Shown here: positions 55,891 through 64,000 of the stretch, one piece after another
Layout: every line of letters begins with the position of its first letter
How positions within the stretch are numbered: the stretch's first letter is position 1
NCBI GenBank assembly: GCA_020466095.1
Contig: CM035808.1
Location: 77,625,863 to 77,689,862, forward strand
Direction of reading: 5' to 3'
DNA from: Chlorops oryzae
Lineage: Eukaryota; Arthropoda; Insecta; Diptera; Chloropidae
DNA: 64,000 nt
The notes under the pieces: model-generated
What the model was told of the DNA's origin: nothing
The model's database searches: none
The model's input: only the letters and a program-made list of their open reading frames with translations
Position numbers and translations under genes: made by a program

Positions 55891-57381
55891 TATTTGATGG
55901 AAAGCATGCTATTTGGGGCTTTAGTAGTGAGTTTTTAAGATAATTAAATGAGTTTTCGCATTCCTTTGACCAGATGAATTCTGTTTTCTTGCTTTTCAAA
56001 CGTGTTAAATGAATAGAGTAAGATGAAAAATTCGGAATAAATCTTCTATAATAATTTACAAAAGCTACGAATCTACGTGTTTCGTCTGCATTAGTTGGTT
56101 GTGGGTAATTTAGGATTTTCTCGAATTTAGTGTCATCTGGAAGAATTCCTGTATCCGTACATTTGTGTCCTAAGAAGGTGACTTCATGGTTAAAAAAATT
56201 GCATTTATCGGGGTGTAATTTTAAATTAGTTTTCCTGCATATTTCAAAAATTAATTTAAGGTTTTCAATCATATGGTTTTCAGTACATCCTATTACTATA
56301 AGGTCATCCATATAGACGAATGCTCTATTTGGGCATAAGCCTGAGAATGCAAGTGACATCATTCGTTGGAATGAGTTTGGTGCTATTTTTAAACCATATG
56401 GTAGTCTTTTAAATCTGTAGGAACCTGTTGGGCTTGAAAATTATGTTAAGTCTCTAGAGGCTTCATGCAATTCTATTTGGTGAAAACCTGATATGAGGTC
56501 TAGGCATGAAAAAGATTTTGCTCTTCCTAGTTGATCTAAAATGTCATCGATTCTTGGTAGTGGGAATTTATCGGCGACTAATTTTTTATTAAGTTGCCTA
56601 TAATCGATTACTAATCTTCAACGTTTTTCTGCATTGCCGGGTAATGACTTTTTGGGTACTAGGAGAATTGGGCTGTTATATTCGGAGGCAGATGGCTCAA
56701 CAATGTTATCTTTGATTAGTTTATCTATTTGTCGTTCGATTTCAGGTTTATATGTATGTGGTAGTCTGTAATTTTTGATGTAAACTGGACTTTTATCATT
56801 TAATTTGAGTTTTTGTTTATAAAAGTTATTGCAAGTGACACTATCTGTGTCTAAAGCGAAGACATCTGTGTATGATGAACAAAGTTTTTGAAGATTTTCT
56901 CTAAATTGAATTGGACAGTTGTTTGATATTTTGGAAAGAATGGTATTATGTCGCTCTTGATCGTTTGATGTAGGGTTAAATTTTATTGTTTGGTAGTTTT
57001 CAAGACTTTCTGCTTTAATGGAAAAATTTTCTAATAAAATGTTATTATTTGTTGTATTTAGTATGCGAACGTAGGTATTTTTATTGTTAACTATGGTATT
57101 GGAAATGTAGATGCCTGTTGAAATATCTTGATTTGGTATTAAAAATTCATCTTCTGGGAACCTTATATATATTTTTCGTATGACTTCAGATCGAGCAGGT
57201 AGGCTTATTGAATATAGTTTTGGTGCATCTAAAATTTGTAAAGATTCATGTGTATGGGAAAAGCTTGGTCTAATAACGAGAAAACTATTGGAATTATTGT
57301 AATCAAGTATGCAGTTGTATTTTTTTATGAAGTCAAGGCCAATGATACCGTCACAATGTATTTGAAAACCATTTTGAACTA
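55890..57381 (-). pseudogene. pol: 412-like pol: protease end and RT (second element)
   Basis: Starts in the protease C-terminal part (IIGLDFIKKYNCILDY near 57310) and runs through the pol linker (FALDTDSVTCNNFYKQKLKL) to RT: SPILLVPKKSLPG, RLVIDYRQLNKKL, FPLPRIDDILDQLGRAK, RFKRLPYGLKIAP, catalytic FVYMDDLIV and the thumb (FLGHKCTDTGI). Two nonsense codons. At about 55890 it fuses in frame to Helitron sequence (TFELWQSYRD), so the open frame at 55859-56362 is a chimera. Confidence 0.85.
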
Positions 57382-57389
57382 CTTGAAAG

Positions 57390-60300
57390 CAGAGCTGTAA
57401 AGGATTGAATTCCTTTTGAGTTTAAATCCCTCATAATTCAAGCCGTGAATTGTATTTTCTGATTCCAAGCCTAGGCTTGAATGATTGAATTAAGAATTAA
57501 AAATGTAATTCTACTGCAAGATTTGCGAAAAGGAATTATCAATTCCTTTTTTAATTCATATTTTTAAGCGCGGGAATTAACAATTCTTTTGTTTAAGCCT
57601 TGAATTGTCAGCCAAGAATTGCAAGCCCATATGGAATTGGATATGGAATTGATAATTCCTTTCAATCCCCTCAAGCCCATTTCAAGCCCCTAAAGCCCCT
57701 TTCAAGCCTAAGCAATCAACCATATGAGCATTCCGTGTACAGGACAAATAATAACCAGGAAAGCGATCAGCGTTGTTGTGCACTTTAAACAGTGTTGAAT
57801 GAGGAGGCTTTGAAATTAAAAGAACAATAGATATAAAAATCGATGATTTGAGGAAATATTAAGCTTCTCAGTGTGAATTTTCAAAGTTTGGTGTAAAGAT
57901 GTCAAACATTTTTGAAGACTTTTCATCCGACGACTTCGTAAAGGATCCCTCCTTTTTGCCGAGTCCTTACTCTTCAACCGACGACTCCGAAGGAGTCAAG
58001 TACAAGGATCCTTCCCTTCTGCCGAGTGCTTCCATCCAAAAAGGATACATTTTAGAAGACGGTCCTCCTACTAAAAAGAAATGTAAAGAATGGAGCAATC
58101 CCTATCGTGAGGACGTAGAAATTCATCCTTTTTCAGATAATTTGGAAAATATCCCGTTAACTCAAGAAGTGGTAGAAGTTGGCAAATCTTTGCTGTTCCA
58201 AAAATTTTTTAAAATCATTAAAAAGGTATGTCGAAAAAGATTTAGATTAACAAAATATGTATGGACAACTTGTCTAGGCACAATTCAATCAAAAAGCAAG
58301 AACCAAAATTACAGTTCAATGTGTTGTATGTAAGGCCGAATTAAATGGATTCTTAAACGTGACATCCAATTTCATTCGACATTTACGTAGAAGTCACGGA
58401 GATGAGTACAAAAAATACGTTGAAATGAAAGCAGAGGAAAAGATAAAACCCACAAACAAGGATAAATTTCAAAAACTGATAATTAAATTCATTGCACAAA
58501 ATATGTTGCCAATAAATATCGTGGAATCAACTGCATTCCGAGAAATTATTGCATTTGCCAACTCGGACTTGAACGTTATTAGTAGGCCCACAGCAGCAAA
58601 ACTTATTGATGGAACCTTTGAAGAGATGAACACAAAAATACGCAAAATAATTGAAAGCAACCAATTTTTTTGTACTACGGCTGATATATGGTCAACCAAA
58701 CACCGCAGTTTTTTTGGATATACCTGTCATTGGTTGGACGAAAATTTAAAAAGAAAGTCTGTGGCGTTGGCATGCAAGCGTCTAGCTGGATCCCACACTT
58801 ATGAGCTGATTTATCAAGTTATCAGGGAAGTCCATATCCGATTCGGTCTGAACAAGGATAACGTTGTCGCTACAACAACTGACAATGGCTCGAATTTCAT
58901 TAAAGCCTTTAAGGAGTTTGGTATTCAGTTGTTCGAAGATTCAGATGGTGATGAAGAATTCGAAATGGTAAATGAAAATTTTCTGGAACTCAAGTATTTT
59001 TTGTGAGGAGTTTTTGCCAAAGCATATTCGTTGTACTACGCATTCACTTAACCTTATTGCTACAACGGATTTCGGCCGAAAACTGAAAAGCAACCGATTG
59101 GCATTTGAAACTCACCAACATGTATGTAAGATTTGAAAAAACTGATACAGATAAAAAATATTTTGGTTTTTGTAAGGTAATGGAAAAATGTTCTAAACTG
59201 TGGAACAAGGTAAACAGACCTAAAAGCTCGGAAGAAATAATTTCAACGCTAGGCTCACAGTTAAAGTACCCTGTGGCAACCAGATGGAACTCGTACGATT
59301 CCATTAAAATCCTTCTTTCGCATAAGGAAAAGTTGAGTGGACTTTGTCTCAAACTGCAGATTCCAAGTTTCACTGAACAAGATTTCGATTACTTGAACAA
59401 TTACATGCAACTGCTCCGACCACTTGCTCGGGCTATCGATTTTCTACAGGGAGAAGATGGAATGATTTTCGGATTTCTTCTTCCAACCTTGGCTACAATA
59501 AGAATGCAGTACAGTGAAATTATCATTCACGAAGGAGGGAGTGGGCAGGGAAGGGTGGCTTCGCAATTGTTAGAAGCTATTGAAAAAAGATTTGAGGCTT
59601 ACTTTCTCCTAAAAAAAGAAGTTGAGGATTCTGCAATTGCTTCAGTACTATGTCCGCATATAAAACCTAAGTGGATTAAAGCATTGAATTCCACTTTTAA
59701 TGACAACAAGGTTGGAGAGGTAGTCGAAATAGTAAAAAAAGCGGTTTACGACATGTCAGGTATCCAAAGCAAGGTTATCCAGGAAAAAACGCCTTCGAAA
59801 AGATATCATTTTCAGTTTTCCTTAGCTGGTAAATAATTCCTTCATATTTAATATTTAAATATCAATGCTTAATTTTAATAGATGAACCGGAAGATATGTT
59901 TGAACAAATGGAAAATTCAAACAATAATGAGTTTGTTGCTTATCTAGCAGATTCTTCAACATCTGAAAAAATGCTAGATAAATATCCAAACATCAAAAAA
60001 GCATATATAAGATATAATACGCCACTACCTTCATCGGCTGCGGTTGAAAGATTATTTTCATTTGCAACTCTTTTAAATGCACCACGACGTGGCTCGCTTT
60101 CCGATAGCAATTTTGAAAAATTACTTTTATTGAAAGTGAACAATTTCCCAATTTAATAATTTAATACAATAAAATTTATAATGAAACATAATTACTTCTA
60201 GATATGCACTTATTGAGCTTATAAGCGGAATTTCGATACAAACAAGTATTCCCAGCTTAATGCCTTGTTGAGTGCTTTTGAATGCACAACGACGCTGATC

Positions 60301-60654
60301 GCTTCCCTGGTTATTATTTGTACTGTACACGGAATGCTCATATGGTTGATTGCTTAGGCTTGAAAGGGGCTTTAGGGGCTTGAAATGGGCTTGAGGGGCT
60401 TGAAAGGAATTATCAATTCCATATCCAATTCCATATGGGCTTGCAAGACAATTCAAGGCTTAAACAAAAGAATTGTTAATTCCCGCGCTTAAAAATATGA
60501 ATTTAAAAAGGAATTGATAATTCCTTTTCCCAAATCTTGCAGTATAATTATATTTTTAATTCTTAATTCACTTTGTTGGAATTATGGAATTCACTGAAAA
60601 TTTTTAATTCAATAGGCTTAAAATGCGAAATGAATTAAAAACTTTACAGCTCTG
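57390..60654 (+). mobile_element. hAT transposon, 3265 bp, CTTGAAAG target duplication
   Basis: 13-bp inverted ends CAGAGCTGTAAAG and CTTTACAGCTCTG, flanked by CTTGAAAG at 57382-57389 and 60655-60662. The ends are far longer than usual: about 57390-57785 and 60260-60654 are inverted copies of each other, rich in AAGCCC and GGAATTGATAATTCC. One transposase gene in the middle, plus strand. Counting one CTTGAAAG keeps the host protease frame open across the site. Confidence 0.93.
57899..60156 (+). pseudogene. hAT transposase with BED finger
   Basis: ATG at 57899. Exon 1 57899-58225; intron 58226-58277 (GTATGT...CTAG) joins in frame to a BED-type finger: CVVCKAELNGFLN then FIRHLRRSHGDEY (near 58315-58400). 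RNase H-like core: FFCTTADIWSTKHRSFFGYT (first Asp), TTDNGSNFIKAF (second Asp), later CTTHSLNLIATTDF, RWNSYDSI. C-terminal dimerisation: SSAAVERLFSFATLLNAPRRGSLSD (60025-60110) after an intron at about 59829-59881. Between 58995 and 59120 the frame changes twice with no convincing splice sites, so the gene is probably broken there. Confidence 0.85.
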
Positions 60655-60662
60655 CTTGAAAG

Positions 60663-60915
60663 TTATGAGCTAGATCGTAATTTTTCATTAATATTGAACC
60701 ATGAACATATCCTAAAGTTGTGACTATTCCTTCTCCAAGTCCAGTTAAGTTAAACGTAGAATTTTGATTAATTATTGAATTTTTTATACAGTTTTGTTTT
60801 ATGAAGCTGATGTCAGAACCAGTGTCTAGTAAAAAAATATTTTCTGATTTATTAAAGGAAGTTTTGACAGTTATGTAGTTATTGAATTTGAGATTAATGC
60901 TTAGGATTTGATGCG
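60663..60915 (-). pseudogene. 412-like protease, active-site part (second element)
   Basis: Minus strand, with NIFLLDTGSDISFIKQNC near 60800-60850, the DTGS catalytic motif. Continues beyond the hAT insertion at 57381. Begins close to the end of gag. Confidence 0.82.
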
Positions 60916-60921
60916 TTTGTG

Positions 60922-62106
60922 TTAGTTTTGTGGGTATTGCTGAGTTAATGTCCCCAGTTGGGCATTCTGGGGAGCTGACTCGTTTCCCGGATTTGCTTCG
61001 ATAGCTCGGACATTGCCAGAACTAGCTCCGCGTCCACGGCCGCGATTGTAGTGGTTGTAATTTCTATTATTTGAATAATTAGTGTTGCGCTGTTGGTTAT
61101 ACCGTGTATAGCCACCACGTCCCCGGTACCGATTTCTATTATTTGAAAAATTTCCTCTTCGGGAAAAATTTCCTCGGCTATTGATGTTAAATACCGATCT
61201 TGATTCATTTGCCGCGGTGCAACTGTTGACAAATTTTGCAACTGCTTCATTCAGATTGCCGAAGTTACCCGATTCCATTATCATTTTTACTCTATCATTA
61301 CTAGCATTTGTAGTTAATGCTTTAACAGCTATTGAGGTTGAATATTTATTTGCATGATCAGGGTTCAATCCGTCAGAAATGTATGCATTTTGTAAAGATT
61401 TTGTTAAGTCTTCAATTTCGTTACAAAATGTCGTGGCATTTTTATTTTGTTGTTTGGTGTTGAGGAGTTTTGCTGTGATAACGTCAATAGACTCCCCTTT
61501 TACTGACAATTTAAGTTTCTGCACTATTTGTGCTATCGTTGATTCTGTATCGATGAGATTTCTTGCTGTGCCTTTTAATTTGGTTTTTATTAGTGTAACT
61601 GCTATTCTTTCGTGTTCTCCTTTTATTAGTTCGACCAGATCGATTGCATCCAGAAAACTTCGCAAGTTTTCGGGTTTGCCATCGAAATCTGGGATAAGCT
61701 TACTAGCATTATTGAGAAATTCTTGAATTGAAGGTATTTTTTCTGATTTTATTGATTCTGAATCTGAGTCGGAATCTTCAATAAATTTTAAATTAAAAAT
61801 TGTCGTTAAATCTTGTGGTACTTGATCTTTGATTTAAAATTTTTTCAATAATATTGAGAATTTGTCTTTTAAATTTTGAAAAGAATTTTTGAATTCAGTT
61901 TTATGACTTTCAGTTAGTAATGGAATATATGTTTTAAGCAAGGCCGAGATAGTATTGTGTTGAAGTGTTAGATTATTAAAATGTTTTGTTTGCGTTTTGG
62001 CTGTTGGGATTTGTGTCTTATTTAGACATTTGTACGATCTATTAAATTCATCTATGGAGTCATTGAATTTTTTTTGTATTATTTCCCATTTTTCGGGGCT
62101 TGACAT
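60922..62106 (-). pseudogene. gag: 412-like Gag (second element), one stop
   Basis: ATG at 62106. MSSPEKWEIIQKKFNDSIDE ... SYKCLNKTQIP parallels the first element's gag (CLNKTDLP). A TAA at 61831-61833 interrupts a frame that continues with FLNNASKLIPDFDGKPENL, TLIKTKLKGTARNLI, VITAKLLNTKQQNKN and an RG/N-rich tail (RGRGGYTRYNQQ, NRGRGRGAS). No zinc knuckle, as in the first element. Confidence 0.88.
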
Positions 62107-62134
62107 TGTTGAGTGAAATCTAAGTCTGTATGCT

Positions 62135-62359
62135 TTAAGCTCTGTGGCGCTGGGGGGTGTGTCTTGAGGCTCTGATAGTCCCGTATGACTCTATCACTTC
62201 TATTCCTTGTGAAAATATGATATTATCAAATCTGTCTACATTTGATTGTATAAACTGAGGTAGGTTTGTCGTGTCATTTGGTATCGGTATGGTAAAAGTT
62301 AATTTTCCATTTGGGGTAGATGTCAGTTCAGTAAAGAATATCAAAATCAAAACTTTCAT
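62135..62359 (-). CDS. Small ORF with signal-like N-terminus
   Basis: 74 residues, MKVLILIFFTELTSTPNGKL: a short hydrophobic start that could be a signal peptide, followed by a polar region. It starts 3 bp after the membrane ORF stop and ends shortly before gag. I see no clear counterpart in the first 412-like element. Weak evidence for a real product. Confidence 0.4.
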   Translation of the reverse strand: MKVLILIFFTELTSTPNGKLTFTIPIPNDTTNLPQFIQSNVDRFDNIIFSQGIEVIESYGTIRASRHTPQRHRA

Positions 62360-62362
62360 GAT

Positions 62363-62581
62363 TTAATTTTTATCTAGATCATTAGCTTTGCTTAAATATC
62401 TTTTTTTTAGATTTTTATTATGTTGTTTGTAGACTTTAAGCGCAAAATCAATGATTGCGATAACTACTAGAATGATCAATAAAATTTCAATTGAGCTAAA
62501 ATTGCAGGTCTCGCTTTTTGTCTCAATTTCGTTAATTACGTTGGCGTTTGGGTTTGAAATTTTGGATTCATGTCCTCCCAT
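62363..62581 (-). CDS. Small membrane-span ORF before gag (second element)
   Basis: 72 residues. Starts MGGHESK, which fits the N-myristoylation pattern MGxxxS. Acidic middle, then a hydrophobic span (about residues 29-48, FSSIEILLIILVVIAIIDFA) and a basic tail HNKNLKKRYL. Same plan and tail as 13451-13684; the myristoylation-like start is not in that copy. Role unknown; a membrane-bound accessory protein is an inference from layout. Confidence 0.6.
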   Translation of the reverse strand: MGGHESKISNPNANVINEIETKSETCNFSSIEILLIILVVIAIIDFALKVYKQHNKNLKKRYLSKANDLDKN

Positions 62582-62747
62582 GTTGAAATTTATGAAATTG
62601 ATGAGATATATTGTTTGTAGTCTTTTTTTTTCTTTCTTTATTATTATTTTTTTTCAAAGGTTCAAAAGGAATTGTAAAGTGCAAAAGGAGTTTTTAAAAA
62701 ATTCAAAATTATCCTAAGACAAGGTGTTTTATTTAAAAAAATTTTTT

Positions 62748-62778
<31 letters not shown>

Positions 62779-62804
62779 AAAATCTAACAATTGTTATAAA
62801 ATTT

Positions 62805-62920
62805 TCTTGCGAAAATCGCAATAGACATTGTTGATTTAGTGCAGCTTTATAAGCACTTTAACTTGCGAAAATCGCAATAGTTTGTTGTTGATGTAGTGCA
62901 GTTTAATAAGCACTTTTACC
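62805..62920. repeat. Two-unit direct repeat in the leader
   Basis: CTTGCGAAAATCGCAATAG, then TTGTTGAT and TAGTGCAG, followed by AATAAGCACTTT-type sequence, occurs twice about 60 bp apart (62808 and 62866). The second unit overlaps the 3' end of the basic ORF. Confidence 0.75.
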
Positions 62921-63184
62921 TTTCCTGTCCTTCAGCTCCCTCTCTATTTGAGTCAGTCCAGTGGCCATCGATGTGATACTTTTTAAGTCCAATGTTTTTC
63001 TTCTCAGCTCCGTTCTGAGAAAAGCTCTTCGGTGTATGAGCTTGGTGATTTTTCCACCACGCCTCTTAGGTGGACGGACCTTCGGGATTGATGTTAGTTT
63101 TTCTTCCTGGTGTTGCTTATGTATTTTTGCCCTCTTGGTTGCTTCCTGCCTGGCCTGATATTTGGTAATTGTTAACGGTCTTGG
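62903..63184 (-). pseudogene. Basic leader ORF (second element)
   Basis: About 93 codons open to a TAA at 62903-62905, with no ATG at its start (a TGA lies just upstream), so the N-terminus is lost. PRPLTITKYQARQEATKR, EEKLTSIPKVRPPKRRGGK and a C-terminal ELKDRKGK. Counterpart of 14407-14826. Confidence 0.6.
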
Positions 63185-63187
63185 ACA

Positions 63188-63270
63188 TCAGTGCTAGATC
63201 TCCTTTTTAACGCCAGATCTCCAGTGTGGTCATCAGTGCCAGATCTCCTTTTTAACGCCAGATCTCCTTG
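63188..63270. repeat. Leader direct repeat, AGATCTCC type
   Basis: CATCAGTGCxAGATCTCC followed by TTTTTAACGCCAGATCTCC occurs twice (63187 and 63231), then a partial third (CGTCAGATCTTC). Placed like the 61-bp repeats of the first element: between primer site and first ORF. Confidence 0.8.
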
Positions 63271-63311
63271 TTTTTTTCGTCAGATCTTCTTGTCCGTGGC
63301 TAGGATCGCCA

Positions 63312-63906
63312 TGTAATATGTGGATATAATAATTAGGGATACTTTCATCCCAGCGTCTTCCAAATAATAATTAGACTTTTATTTGGTTTAAAATCTTTTA
63401 TTTTAAGGAAGGACCGTATTCAGCCGAAGCCAGAATCAGTCGTCCAAACCTTGTAGACGATTAAACTCCAATTGTTGTTTTCTTAAACATTCTAATTTCT
63501 TTTATACTTATTCCAAGAGAGGAGAAATGTTATGTATATATAAATGTTATGTATATGTAAATGTTAGGTATCTATAAATGTTATGTATATATCTTATGTA
63601 TTTATAAATGCTGATTCAAAAGAGGAGAAATACCGCACAGAATTTGGCTGACATTTGAGAAGTGTCAAATGACCAATTTTGGGTTATGCCCAATTGATTC
63701 GATATTGGAATTCTGTCATAACACAATATCGGCTCATGCATTGCATGTGTTTAGTTGCCTGCGTTTGATGTTTTGACCTTCACTTCTTTCAATGCTATAA
63801 GTGCATTGCTCGAAGTGTTTGGTTACATTCCGTTGGCTTGCATTTGATGTTTCGGCCTTCGTTCCGTTCAATGCTATAAGTGCTTTGCTCGAAGTGTCTT
63901 GTTACA
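63312..63906 (-). repeat. 412-like 5' LTR (second element)
   Basis: Minus strand would start TGTAACAAGAC and end CATATTACA, about 595 bp. TGGCGATCCTAGCC follows on the minus strand as primer site; its first six bases match the first element's site. An internal near-repeat (GCTCGAAGTGT ... GTTACAT, about 63809-63906) makes the outer border uncertain. No partner LTR in the window. Confidence 0.65.
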
Positions 63907-64000
63907 TATGCTTTCAGGCATACAGGGCCGTAACGTAAATTAACCGTGCAAGGTCGGTATGTGAAATGAGATTTAAGGCGCTAAGGCGATTTAGGGCGCT
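63907..64000. other. Right edge, unassigned
   Basis: Ends in a short repeat of GGCGCTAAGGCGATTTAGG type. Nothing else seen. Confidence 0.4.

Larger units (their letters stand above)
55890..63906 (-). mobile_element. Second 412/mdg1-like retrotransposon, 3'-truncated
   Basis: Minus strand. Order: 5' LTR (63312-63906), leader with repeats, basic ORF, membrane ORF, another small ORF, gag, protease, RT, then lost at the Helitron fusion near 55890. Interrupted by a hAT transposon at 57390-60654. Related to 7826-15524 in every part but clearly diverged. Nonsense codons: TAA 61831-61833 (gag), TGA 56618-56620 and TAA 56441-56443 (RT). Confidence 0.88.

Noticed and set aside
57600..57788. 62-codon ORF, matched by 60127-60456 on the other strand
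   Set aside because: Both are readings of the inverted ends of the hAT element.

Overview
The window is eukaryotic, AT-rich and insect-like, almost certainly from a fly. The evidence is the set of mobile elements: a mariner of the irritans (Himar1-like) type, BEL/Pao and 412/mdg1-type LTR retrotransposons (the latter with a primer site matching insect tRNA-Arg), a Helitron with a CTAG end, a mini-me-like (GTCT)n cassette, PIF/Harbinger and hAT transposons with short introns, and a LOA/I-like non-LTR element. I see no ordinary host gene, no tRNA or rRNA, no CRISPR and nothing prokaryotic. Species is not determined.

Layout. 1-3732: an intact Ulp1/C48-type cysteine protease ORF (521-1249), then AT-rich DNA with a polypurine tract and a gypsy-type LTR from 2183. 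3733-18624: one BEL/Pao element on the minus strand with matching 342-bp LTRs and a 5-bp target duplication (AAAAG). It carries two later insertions: a complete 412/mdg1-like element (7826-15524, 465-bp LTRs, target duplication CAAG) inside its protease-pol region, and a solo LTR (15885-16642, target duplication AGCT) between gag and protease. 18625-22385: quiet DNA and a decayed LOA/I-like non-LTR element (minus) that is itself interrupted.

22386-53800: a composite array on the plus strand built from fragments of one Pao-type element, loaded with DNA transposons: a 3.0-kb fold-back element (25857-28872), three copies of a two-gene PIF/Harbinger element (Harbinger-A), four partial copies of a second one (Harbinger-B), three copies of a Himar1-like mariner, and a 3.2-kb non-autonomous hAT-like element (42445-45685). 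A block of about 5.5 kb (29862-35367) is repeated at 35373 onward and again at about 45940 onward, almost unchanged. Empty copies of most insertion sites exist elsewhere in the array, so insertions and target duplications can be read directly.

53800-64000: an 8-bp minisatellite abutting the 3' end of a decayed Helitron (minus, PIF1-like helicase), then a second 412/mdg1-like element (minus; its 3' part is lost at the Helitron junction) whose protease is split by a 3265-bp hAT transposon (57390-60654) with an 8-bp target duplication. Its 5' LTR appears to be 63312-63906.

Working together: each LTR element has the usual order LTR, leader, gag, protease, RT, RNase H, integrase, LTR, with nonsense codons showing decay. 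The two 412-like elements share two extra small ORFs before gag, one basic and one with a membrane span. The BEL gag starts with a PHD finger. Harbinger-A carries the paired transposase and Myb/SANT-type DNA-binding gene and is the element in the window most likely to be functional.
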